This document shows, piece after piece, positions 1-5,697 of a DNA stretch of 6,170 nucleotides. Every line of letters begins with the position of its first letter. Positions within the stretch are counted from its first letter, which is position 1. Source of the DNA: Pseudomonadota bacterium (GTDB lineage Bacteria; Pseudomonadota; Gammaproteobacteria; Xanthomonadales; Xanthomonadaceae); NCBI GenBank assembly GCA_023423675.1, contig JAFAFD010000467.1:1-6170 (forward strand), in the 5' to 3' direction. The notes beneath the pieces were generated by a model, which was given only the letters and a program-made list of their open reading frames with translations, ran no database searches and was not told the origin of the DNA. Made by a program: the position numbers and the translations under genes.

Positions 1-83
1 ACTCACAGTCGAGCCTACCAATCAGGCAGTCGACCAACGGTCGACTCTACCCATCAGGCAGTCGACCAACGGTCGACTCTACC
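1..83 (-). repeat. SMAG-like palindromic repeat array (one partial, two full copies)
   Basis: Two 31-bp copies, 21-51 and 53-83, are identical and spaced 32 bp apart. Each contains a perfect 8-bp stem with an AAC loop: 28-35 pairs with 39-46, and 60-67 with 71-78. Each stem is followed by CTAC (47-50, 79-82), which reads GTAG at the head of the element on the minus strand. A third, related hairpin enters from the left edge: arm AGTCGAGC at 7-14, loop CAC at 4-6, the last three bases of its other arm at 1-3, then CTAC at 15-18. Its arm ends GC where the full copies have CC, so it is a different subtype. The GTAG head and stem-loop match what is known of SMAG (REP-type) elements of Stenotrophomonas maltophilia; the family name is from recall. 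No gene is visible in 1-132. The stems could stabilise or end the upstream transcript, but no T-run follows them. Confidence 0.8.
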
Positions 84-97
84 GATGCAGATACGCC

Positions 98-125
98 TCA
101 AGTTCGGCCGCCCCCACGCCGATAC
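98..125 (+). promoter_or_regulatory. Putative sigma-28 (FliA) promoter for cheV
   Basis: TCAAGTTC at 98-105 and GCCGATAC at 118-125 resemble the FliA -35 (TAAAGTTT; TCAAG in pseudomonads) and -10 (GCCGATAA) elements. The -10 matches in 7 of 8 bases. The spacer is 12 nt, one longer than the usual 11. FliA control of chemotaxis genes is well established in gammaproteobacteria, which supports the call. Transcription would be expected to start roughly 6-8 nt after the -10, near 131-133, at the cheV ATG. The spacer length and closeness to the start codon are the weak points. Confidence 0.6.
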
Positions 126-132
126 AGCAGCC

Positions 133-1077
133 ATGTCCCATGACCTGCTCAACCGGATCGACCAGCGGACCCGACTGGCCGGCCACAATCGCCTGGCGCT
201 GCTGCTGTTCCGTCTCGGCGGACGTCAGCTTTTTGGCGTCAACGTCTTCAAGGTGCAGGAAGTCCTGCGCCGCCCGGAGCTGTTCCAGGTGCCCGGCCTG
301 CCCGGCCAGTTCGCCGGCGTGGCCGACGTGCGGGGCCGCTCGGTGCCGGTGCTGGACCTGGGCCTGGCCATCGGCCACCCCGAGCGTGAGCCGGACGCGG
401 ACACCGCCCCCGGCTACCTGGTGGTGACCGAGTTCAACCGCTCCATCCAGGGCTTCCTGGTGAGCGGGGTCGAGCGCATCGTCAACATCGCGGTGGAGGA
501 CATCCACCCGCCGCCGGAGCTGGGCGCCGAATCGAGCTACCTGACCGCCGTGACCCGCTTCCAGGGCGAGCTGATCCAGGTGATCGACGTGGAAAGCGTG
601 CTGGCCGACATCGCCCAGATCCGTGGCGAGGCGGTGCTGGACCCGACCATGGCCATGCCCGCCGATGCCCCGCAGCTGCAGGTGCTGGTGGTGGACGACT
701 CGCGCGTGGCCCGCCAGCAGATCCGCAGCGTGCTGGACCAGCTGGGGGTGGGCGCCACCCTGCTGTCCGATGGCAAGCAGGCGCTGGACCACCTGCTGCA
801 GATCCACGCCTCGGGCGAAAACCCGGCCGACCGCTACGCCATGGTGATCTCGGACATCGAGATGCCCGCCATGGACGGCTATACGCTGACGACGGAAATC
901 CGGCGCCACGCCGGCCTGTCCGGGCTGTATGTGCTGCTGCACACTTCCCTGTCGGGCGTATTCAACAATGCGATGGTGGAACGCGTGGGCGCCAACGCCT
1001 TCGTGGCCAAGTACTCACCGCACGAGCTGGCCGACTTCGTGCTGGACCGCCTGCGCAAGGTGGCGATGGCGGCGTAA
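133..1077 (+). CDS. cheV: Chemotaxis coupling protein CheV (CheW domain + receiver)
   Basis: A 314-residue cytoplasmic scaffold that, like CheW, links chemoreceptors to the kinase CheA, and carries a receiver domain that CheA can phosphorylate. The CheW-like domain spans about residues 20-165 and includes FGVNVFKVQEVL (34-45) and VRGRSVPVLDL (66-76). The receiver spans about 182-310: acidic pair D188-D189, likely phosphorylated D241 in ISDIEMPAMDG, T271 in the switch threonine position, and K293 in the conserved lysine position. All key receiver residues are present, so it should be phosphorylatable. The ATG at 133 gives the family-typical start MSHDLLNRIDQRTRLAGHNR. An in-frame ATG at 85 would add 16 residues that are encoded by the putative FliA promoter, so I reject it. 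No Shine-Dalgarno is visible before 133. No cheR follows, unlike in Pseudomonas and Vibrio. Confidence 0.96.
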   Translation: MSHDLLNRIDQRTRLAGHNRLALLLFRLGGRQLFGVNVFKVQEVLRRPELFQVPGLPGQFAGVADVRGRSVPVLDLGLAIGHPEREPDADTAPGYLVVTEFNRSIQGFLVSGVERIVNIAVEDIHPPPELGAESSYLTAVTRFQGELIQVIDVESVLADIAQIRGEAVLDPTMAMPADAPQLQVLVVDDSRVARQQIRSVLDQLGVGATLLSDGKQALDHLLQIHASGENPADRYAMVISDIEMPAMDGYTLTTEIRRHAGLSGLYVLLHTSLSGVFNNAMVERVGANAFVAKYSPHELADFVLDRLRKVAMAA

Positions 1078-1099
1078 GGCCGCCTGATCCGGCACCGTC

Positions 1100-1130
1100 G
1101 GGGTCGGACCCCCACAGGGGCTCCGACCCC
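1100..1130. repeat. Palindromic intergenic repeat, copy 1 (GGGGTCGGA family)
   Basis: A 31-nt hairpin starting 22 bp after the cheV stop. The outer arms GGGGTCGGA (1100-1108) and TCCGACCCC (1122-1130) pair perfectly over 9 bp. A C-C mismatch follows, then an inner CCCC/GGGG stem closes an ACA loop (1114-1116). No T-run follows, so it is not a canonical intrinsic terminator, although a stem this GC-rich could still protect or shorten the cheV transcript. Palindromes with GGGGTC(G/A)GA arms are, from recall, common between genes in Stenotrophomonas and Xanthomonas. Confidence 0.75.
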
Positions 1131-1150
1131 ACCCACAATCCGGCCGCACC

Positions 1151-1181
1151 GGGGTCAGAGCCCCTGCGGGGATCCGACCCC
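1151..1181. repeat. Palindromic intergenic repeat, copy 2
   Basis: Second copy of the preceding 31-nt hairpin in the same orientation, 51 bp downstream. Arms GGGGTCAGA (1151-1159) and TCCGACCCC (1173-1181) pair with one A-C mismatch. The inner CCCC/GGGG stem closes a TGC loop (1165-1167), after a G-A mismatch at the position of the C-C mismatch in copy 1. Loop and mismatched bases differ from copy 1 while the stems are largely kept, which suggests the fold is what is maintained. It ends 7 bp before the -24 element of the flgB promoter. The tract that follows (CTCCTCTTT, 1181-1189) is only weakly T-rich. Confidence 0.72.
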
Positions 1182-1188
1182 TCCTCTT

Positions 1189-1204
1189 TGGCACACCCCT
1201 TGCA
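1189..1204 (+). promoter_or_regulatory. Sigma-54 (RpoN) promoter of flgB operon
   Basis: TGGCAC (1189-1194), five bases, then TTGCA (1200-1204). The -24 GG (1190-1191) and -12 GC (1202-1203) are exactly 12 nt apart, as sigma-54 requires. This is a near-perfect match to TGGCAC-N5-TTGC. Start of transcription is expected near 1214-1216, giving a leader of about 23 nt before flgB. Polar flagella of gammaproteobacteria commonly use RpoN with a FleQ/FlrC-type activator for flgB operons. I could not identify an activator binding site. Confidence 0.9.
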
Positions 1205-1226
1205 GCTTCCCGGGCATCGTTCCCGT

Positions 1227-1231
1227 GGGAG
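1227..1231 (+). promoter_or_regulatory. Ribosome binding site deciding the flgB GTG start
   Basis: GGGAG ends six bases before the GTG at 1238. There is no in-frame ATG between the promoter and the conserved FlgB N-terminus, so this site supports GTG initiation. Confidence 0.75.
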
Positions 1232-1237
1232 TGCACC

Positions 1238-1633
1238 GTGCGCAACCTGATTACCGATTACCTGGGCGTGCATGCCCAGGCCATGCCGTTGCGCGAACAG
1301 CGGATGAAGCTGATCGCCAGCAACCTCGGCAATGCCGACACTCCCGGCTACAAGGCCCAGGACCTGGACTTCGATGCCGCCCTGCGCAATGCCCAGGGGA
1401 TCGATGCCAATGGCCTGATGACCACCACGAACGAGCAGCACTACGAGATCAGTAGTGGCCTGAACCCGTTCCAGGTGGCCCGCGAGGGCGTGCAGCCGAG
1501 CCTGGACGGCAACACCGTCGACCCCGATGCCGAGCGCGCTGCCTATGGCCGCGCCGCGCTGGAATACCGTGCCTCGCTCAGCTTCGTCGAGAGCAAGGTC
1601 CGTTCCATGCTCACCGCGATCACGGGGCAGTAA
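1238..1633 (+). CDS. flgB: Flagellar proximal rod protein FlgB
   Basis: A 131-residue rod subunit, close to the roughly 138 of Escherichia coli, exported by the flagellar type III system and placed near the base of the rod. It has the rod/hook N-terminal D0 pattern: RMKLIASNLGNADTPGYKA at residues 22-40, containing the ASNLxNxxTPGYK signature. FDAAL at 45-49 fits the Fxxx-hydrophobic gate-recognition motif described for early rod and hook substrates. The C-terminal helix is about 97-131 (LEYRASLSFVESKVRSMLTAI). As usual, there is no cleavable signal peptide. Start is GTG with GGGAG six bases upstream. It is the first gene after the sigma-54 promoter and ends 3 bp before flgC, so the two are cotranscribed. 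Confidence 0.97.
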   Translation: MRNLITDYLGVHAQAMPLREQRMKLIASNLGNADTPGYKAQDLDFDAALRNAQGIDANGLMTTTNEQHYEISSGLNPFQVAREGVQPSLDGNTVDPDAERAAYGRAALEYRASLSFVESKVRSMLTAITGQ

Positions 1634-1636
1634 GCC

Positions 1637-2044
1637 ATGAGCAACCTGCCGATCTTCGACATCGCCGGCTCCGCACTGCAGGCGCAGTCGGTGCGCATGA
1701 GCACCATCGCCTCCAACCTGTCCAACGCCGACAGCATCGCCGGCTCGGCCGACGCGGTCTACAAGCCGCTTGAACCGATCTTCCAGGCCGTGACCAGCAA
1801 GACCGATCCGAACATCACGTCGGTGAAGGTCAAGGAAGTCACCCAGAGCGATGCGGCGCCGATCAAGCGCTACGAGCCCGGCCATCCGCTGGCCGACGCT
1901 GATGGCTACATCTACCAGCCCGACGTCGATCCGGTGGCGCAGATGGTCAACCTGATCTCGACCTCGCGCAATTACCAGGCGGGCGTGGAGATGTTGACCA
2001 CCGCCAAGGAACTGGCCCTGGCCACCTTGACCATGGGCCGCTGA
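1637..2044 (+). CDS. flgC: Flagellar proximal rod protein FlgC
   Basis: A 135-residue rod subunit, matching the usual length (about 134). The N-terminal D0 helix is MSNLPIFDIAGSALQAQSVR, followed by STIASNLSNADS, the FlgC form of the rod signature in which the TPGYK seen in FlgB is absent (normal for FlgC). The C-terminal helix starts near residue 98 with DPVAQMVNLISTSRNYQAGVEML, the conserved rod/hook closing motif. It builds the rod together with FlgB, FlgF and FlgG. The ATG lies 3 bp after the flgB stop. No strong Shine-Dalgarno stands out (GGGGCAG lies just upstream, inside the end of flgB), so translational coupling is likely. Confidence 0.97.
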   Translation: MSNLPIFDIAGSALQAQSVRMSTIASNLSNADSIAGSADAVYKPLEPIFQAVTSKTDPNITSVKVKEVTQSDAAPIKRYEPGHPLADADGYIYQPDVDPVAQMVNLISTSRNYQAGVEMLTTAKELALATLTMGR

Positions 2045-2067
2045 GGCGCGCCCGCGAGGACTACTGC

Positions 2068-2748
2068 ATGACCACCGTGAACTCCCAGACCAGCCAGGAC
2101 GTCTACGCCGCGCTCGGGCTGAATGCCCCCAACAGCACCAACACCAAGAAGAAGAACACGCTTGACCAGGCCGATTTCCTGCGCCTGATGACCGAGCAGC
2201 TGCAGCACCAGGATCCGCTGAAGCCGATGGACAACACGCAGATGGTCGCGCAGATGGCGCAGATGTCCACGGTGCAGGGCATTACCGATCTGAACACCAC
2301 CGTAAAGGGTTTCCAGGAATCGATGGCCAGCGACCAGGTGCTGCGTGGTGCTGCGCTGGTCGGCCATGAAGTGCTGGTGCCCTCTGAAAAGCTGGTGCTC
2401 GAAGCGGAAGGCGATGTCAGCGGCACCGTCGCCGCACCATCGGCCGGCATCGTCACTGTCGATGTCACCGATGCCAATGGCAGCAAGGTCACCTCGATCA
2501 GTGTCGAAGCCGCTGCCGCTGGCGAGGTGGCGTTCAAGTGGGATGGCAAGGATGCCGACGGCAAGCGCATGGAGCCGGGCAAGTACTCCATCGTCGCCAA
2601 CCACGTGGACACCGCAGGCACCAGCACCAAGCTTTCCACCTACGTGCAGGCACCGGTGGAAAGCGTGACCGTCGGCTCCGACGGCCTGTACCTGAACCTC
2701 AAGGGCCTGGGCACGGCCCCGATCGATTACGTGCTCCGCGTCAGCTGA
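2068..2748 (+). CDS. flgD: Hook assembly cap protein FlgD
   Basis: A 226-residue hook scaffolding protein that caps the growing hook, lets FlgE subunits polymerise, and is lost when the hook is finished. The conserved N-terminal segment is at residues 33-57: DQADFLRLMTEQLQHQDPLKPM. FLRLM at 37-41 fits the export-gate recognition motif. The middle and C-terminal part (about 90-226) is beta-rich, with FKWDGKDADGKRMEPGKYSI typical of the FlgD FnIII/tudor-like region. The basic KKK at 27-29 lies in the flexible leader. AGGA at 2057-2060 sits seven bases before the ATG. It lies 23 bp after flgC in the same operon. Confidence 0.97.
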   Translation: MTTVNSQTSQDVYAALGLNAPNSTNTKKKNTLDQADFLRLMTEQLQHQDPLKPMDNTQMVAQMAQMSTVQGITDLNTTVKGFQESMASDQVLRGAALVGHEVLVPSEKLVLEAEGDVSGTVAAPSAGIVTVDVTDANGSKVTSISVEAAAAGEVAFKWDGKDADGKRMEPGKYSIVANHVDTAGTSTKLSTYVQAPVESVTVGSDGLYLNLKGLGTAPIDYVLRVS

Positions 2749-2780
2749 GCCGCACCCCCGCATCTACCAGGAGCAACCCC

Positions 2781-4004
2781 ATGGGTTTCAATGTCTCGCT
2801 GTCCGGCATCAATGCCGCAAGCGCCGATCTGAACGTAACCGCCAACAACGTCGCCAACGTCAACACGATCGGCTTCAAGCAGTCGCGTGCCGAGTTCGCC
2901 GACCTGTTCGCCGCCACCAGCTATGGCCTGTCCAACAACCAGACCGGTTCCGGTGCGCGCGTCACCGCAGTGGCCCAGCAGTTCATCCAGGGCAACAACG
3001 ACCAGACCGGCCGCAGCCTGGACCTGGCCATTTCCGGTGAAGGCTTCTTCACCATGAACATGAACGGCGCACGCGTCTACTCGCGCGCCGGCAACTTCCA
3101 GACCGATTCCTCCGGCTATGTGGTGAATCCGCAGGGCGCACGCCTGGAGGTGTTCGCGCCCAATGCCGATGGCACCAGCTTCGATACCGGCCGCCTGGTC
3201 GACCTGCAGCTGCTGACCACCGACAGCGCACCCAAGCAGACCAGCGAAGTGAAGGTTGGCTTCACCCTGCCCGCCAACGCCAAGCAACCCACGGTCACCG
3301 ACTTCGACCCGACCGACTCCAACAGCTACAACCAGTCCAGCGGCGGCATCACCGTCTATGACTCGCTGGGCGTGAGCCACATCCAGGTCTCCTACTTCGT
3401 CAAGGCCGCCGGCACCAATGCCTGGACCGTGCACAACTACGTGGATGGCGAACCGGCAGGCACGCCCACCCCGATCGCCTTCGACAACAGCGGCAAGCTC
3501 ACCACGCCGACCGATGGCAAGGTCAGCCTCGGCACCTTTACCCCGACCACCGGCGCGGGCGAGCTGAACATGACGCTGGATATCAGCGGCTCGACCCAGT
3601 ACGGCGAGAAGTTCGCCCTGCGCAACACCCAGCAGGACGGCTACGCTGCCGGCAAGCTCAACGAGATCACCGTCTCCGACAGCGGCGTGGTCTACGCGCG
3701 CTACTCCAATGGCGATGACAAGGCGCTGGGCCAGGTGGCCCTGAGCAGCTTCAACAATACCCAGGGCCTGGTGCAGAAGGGCAACAATCTGTGGGTGGAG
3801 AGCTTCGAGTCGGGCACCCCGCGCACCGCCGCGCCGGACAGTTCCAACCTCGGCAAGATCCAGGCCGGTGCGCTGGAAGCATCCACCGTCGACCTGACCG
3901 AGCAGCTGGTGAACATGATCACCGCGCAGCGCAACTTCCAGGCCAACGCGCAGATGATCACCACGCAGGACCAGATCACCCAGTCCGTCATCAACATCCG
4001 TTGA
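2781..4004 (+). CDS. flgE: Flagellar hook protein FlgE
   Basis: A 407-residue structural subunit of the hook, the flexible joint between rod and filament; close to the roughly 402 of enterobacteria. D0 begins MGFNVSLSGINAASADLNV, followed by ANNVANVNTIGFK (21-33). FADLF at 39-43 fits the gate-recognition motif at the position known in Salmonella. The D1 signatures GEGFF (86-90) and YSRAGNF (100-106) are present. Residues about 145-330 form the variable outer domains. The closing D0 helix begins near 367 (ASTVDLTEQLVNMITAQRNF). The reading frame is open upstream to 2538, but the ATG at 2781 is chosen because it starts the conserved D0 and has AGGAG at 2769-2773, seven bases upstream. No cysteine is visible. 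Confidence 0.98.
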   Translation: MGFNVSLSGINAASADLNVTANNVANVNTIGFKQSRAEFADLFAATSYGLSNNQTGSGARVTAVAQQFIQGNNDQTGRSLDLAISGEGFFTMNMNGARVYSRAGNFQTDSSGYVVNPQGARLEVFAPNADGTSFDTGRLVDLQLLTTDSAPKQTSEVKVGFTLPANAKQPTVTDFDPTDSNSYNQSSGGITVYDSLGVSHIQVSYFVKAAGTNAWTVHNYVDGEPAGTPTPIAFDNSGKLTTPTDGKVSLGTFTPTTGAGELNMTLDISGSTQYGEKFALRNTQQDGYAAGKLNEITVSDSGVVYARYSNGDDKALGQVALSSFNNTQGLVQKGNNLWVESFESGTPRTAAPDSSNLGKIQAGALEASTVDLTEQLVNMITAQRNFQANAQMITTQDQITQSVINIR

Positions 4005-4036
4005 TGACCTGCTGACCCTGTCACGGAATACCCGCC

Positions 4037-4786
4037 ATGGACAAAGCCCTTTACGTTGCGATGACCGGCGCCCGCGCCTCCCTGCAGGCGCAGGGAACGC
4101 TCAGCCACAACCTCGCCAACTCGGACACCCCCGGCTTCAAGGAAGCGCTGGCCAACACCGAAGCCTTCCCGATCCGCGGCCAGGGCTTTGCCTCGCGGGT
4201 GGATGCGCTGCACGTCGACGCCGGCTTCAACCGCACCGCCGGCGCGCAGCACATCACCGGTAAGCCGCTGGACCTGTCACTGCAGACCGGAACCTGGCTG
4301 GCCGTGCAGGCCACCGACGGCAGCGAGGCCTACACCCGTGGCGCCGCGCTGTCGGTCACGCCGAACGGCCAGCTGGTGACGTCCAACGGCCGTCCGGTGC
4401 TGGATGACAACAACAATCCCATTGCCATCCCGCCCTACCAGGCAATGGAAGTGGGCAACGACGGCACGATCTCGATCATCCCGCAGGGCGAAGGCCCGCA
4501 GACGATGGCGATGATCGGCCGGGTGAAGATCGTGCAGGCCGCCGACGAACGCCTCGAGCGCCGCCTCGACGGCCTGTTCGCCAACACTGATCCGCAGCAG
4601 CCGTTCGCCCAGGCACAGGGCCCGACGGTGCAGAGCGGCCAGCTGGAGGGCAGCAATGTCGACGCCGCCGGTGCACTGGTGCAGATGATCCAGCTGCAGC
4701 GCCAGTACGAAATGCAGGTGCAGGTGATCAAGCACGGCGACGAGAACGCGCGCAGCGCCAACAGCCTGCTGCGACTGGGCAGCTGA
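4037..4786 (+). CDS. flgF: Flagellar proximal rod protein FlgF
   Basis: A 249-residue rod subunit, family length about 250. It starts [19 protein letters not shown], then [14 protein letters not shown] at residues 22-35, the rod signature. The central D1 region has [20 protein letters not shown] and the [13 protein letters not shown] strand typical of FlgF/FlgG. The closing helix starts at 205 with [25 protein letters not shown]. It lacks the [12 protein letters not shown] insert that marks FlgG, which is how I separate the two paralogues. A weak Shine-Dalgarno (GGAA, 4025-4028) is eight bases before the ATG. It follows flgE by 32 bp with no terminator or promoter visible, so it is probably transcribed from the flgB promoter. 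Confidence 0.97.
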   Translation: MDKALYVAMTGARASLQAQGTLSHNLANSDTPGFKEALANTEAFPIRGQGFASRVDALHVDAGFNRTAGAQHITGKPLDLSLQTGTWLAVQATDGSEAYTRGAALSVTPNGQLVTSNGRPVLDDNNNPIAIPPYQAMEVGNDGTISIIPQGEGPQTMAMIGRVKIVQAADERLERRLDGLFANTDPQQPFAQAQGPTVQSGQLEGSNVDAAGALVQMIQLQRQYEMQVQVIKHGDENARSANSLLRLGS

Positions 4787-4816
4787 CGGAATTCCGGCAC
4801 CGGCACGCGCCGTTGC

Positions 4817-4832
4817 TGGCACGCCGCTTGCA
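4817..4832 (+). promoter_or_regulatory. Internal sigma-54 (RpoN) promoter upstream of flgG
   Basis: TGGCACG (4817-4823), four bases, then TTGCA (4828-4832): a full match to the TGGCACG-N4-TTGCA consensus, with GG (4818-4819) and GC (4830-4831) exactly 12 nt apart. It lies in the 103-bp gap between flgF and flgG and predicts a transcript start near 4843, with a leader of about 47 nt. This would let flgG, flgH and the genes after them be expressed apart from flgB-flgF. The match is better than that at flgB. Confidence 0.88.
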
Positions 4833-4834
4833 CT

Positions 4835-4874
4835 GCTTCACCCAAGGGTCGCACCGCGCGACCGGCTTCACCCA
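4835..4874 (+). repeat. Direct-repeat pair flanking a small stem-loop in the flgG leader
   Basis: GCTTCACCCA occurs at 4835-4844 and again at 4865-4874. Between them, GGTCGC (4847-4852) and GCGACC (4858-4863) form a perfect 6-bp stem with loop ACCGC. Most of this would lie in the untranslated leader made from the sigma-54 promoter just upstream. Role unknown; in sequence this GC-rich, a 6-bp stem could occur by chance. Confidence 0.45.
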
Positions 4875-4889
4875 GACAGGACTTCGAAC

Positions 4890-5675
4890 ATGAACCAGGC
4901 ACTGTGGATCGCGAAAACCGGACTGGATGCGCAGCAGATGCGCATGTCGGTGGTTTCCAACAACCTCGCCAACACCAACACCACCGGCTTCAAGCAGGAC
5001 CGCGCCAGCTTCGAGGATCTGTTGTACCAGCAGGTGCGCCAGCCTGGCGGCGCGTCCTCGGCGCAGACCCAGCTGCCGACCGGCCTGCAGATCGGTACCG
5101 GCGTGCGCGTGGTGGCCACCGCCAAGAACTTCGAACAGGGCAGCCAGCAACAGACCGGCCGCGCACTGGACGTGATGGTCAACGGCCGCGGCTTCTTTGA
5201 AGTGCAGATGGCTGATGGCAGCTCCGCCTACACCCGTGATGGCTCGTTCAAGATCAACCAGGACGGCGAGCTGGTCACCAACAGCGGCTACCCGGTGCAG
5301 CCGGGCATCCAGATTCCGGAAGGCGCGCAGTCGCTGACCATCGGCAGCGACGGCACCATCAGCGTGAAGATGGCTGACAACGCCGCCTCGGTCGAAGTCG
5401 GTGCATTGACGCTGACCGACTTCGTCAACCCGGCGGGCCTGCAGGCCCGCGGCGAAAACCTGTACCTGGAAACCACGGCCTCGGGCCCCGCCCAGAACGG
5501 CAATCCCGGCCTCAATGGACTGGGCAACGTGGTCCAGGGCGCACTGGAAGGCAGCAACGTCAACGTGGTGGAAGAGCTGGTCTCGATGATCGAAACCCAG
5601 CGCGCCTACGAAATGAACGCCAAGGCCATTTCGACGACCGACGCGATGCTCGGTTACCTGAACCAGAACGTCTGA
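4890..5675 (+). CDS. flgG: Flagellar distal rod protein FlgG
   Basis: A 261-residue subunit of the straight distal rod that crosses the P- and L-rings; the usual length is 260. D0 is [19 protein letters not shown] followed by [14 protein letters not shown] (22-35). FEDLL at 41-45 fits the gate-recognition motif. Residues 46-63 ([18 protein letters not shown]) are the FlgG-specific insert, known in Salmonella at the same position to make the rod straight and rigid where the hook bends. D1 has NGRGFFEV (98-105) and YTRDGSF (114-120). The closing helix begins at 221 with [24 protein letters not shown] at 4878-4881 lies eight bases before the ATG. The gene has its own sigma-54 promoter. Confidence 0.98.
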   Translation: MNQALWIAKTGLDAQQMRMSVVSNNLANTNTTGFKQDRASFEDLLYQQVRQPGGASSAQTQLPTGLQIGTGVRVVATAKNFEQGSQQQTGRALDVMVNGRGFFEVQMADGSSAYTRDGSFKINQDGELVTNSGYPVQPGIQIPEGAQSLTIGSDGTISVKMADNAASVEVGALTLTDFVNPAGLQARGENLYLETTASGPAQNGNPGLNGLGNVVQGALEGSNVNVVEELVSMIETQRAYEMNAKAISTTDAMLGYLNQNV

Positions 5676-5683
5676 CCGTCGCC

Positions 5684-5689
5684 AACGGA
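5684..5689 (+). promoter_or_regulatory. Ribosome binding site deciding the flgH start
   Basis: AACGGA lies eight bases before the ATG at 5698. Its last A is the first base of an alternative in-frame ATG at 5689, which has no Shine-Dalgarno of its own. The site therefore favours 5698. flgF has a similar ACGGA the same distance before its ATG. Confidence 0.55.
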
Positions 5690-5697
5690 TGATCGCC

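Noticed and set aside
1..83. CRISPR array
   Set aside because: Period is only 32 bp and the repeated unit fills it, leaving no variable spacers; these are REP-type palindromes.
85..132. 16-residue N-terminal extension of CheV from the ATG at 85
   Set aside because: The encoded residues do not resemble CheV, this ATG touches the repeat end, and the stretch contains the FliA-like boxes. The conserved CheV start is at 133.
1100..1189. Rho-independent terminator after cheV
   Set aside because: The hairpins are strong but copy 1 is followed by ACCCACAATC and copy 2 by only CTCCTCTTT, with no proper T-run.
1208..1230. Inverted repeat TCCCGGG ... CCCgtGGGA that could hide the flgB ribosome binding site
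   Set aside because: The predicted sigma-54 start (about 1214-1216) leaves the left arm out of the mRNA, and the stem has a two-base bulge.
962..1885. Long open frame on the minus strand (307 codons) across cheV end, flgB and flgC
   Set aside because: It is antisense to well-recognised genes, rich in H/R/A/G as expected from mirrored GC-rich codons, and crosses the hairpins and promoter. No family features are visible.
2538..2780. 81-codon upstream extension of the flgE frame, overlapping flgD
   Set aside because: It overlaps flgD in another frame and lacks hook-protein similarity. FlgE D0 and its AGGAG site begin the gene at 2781.
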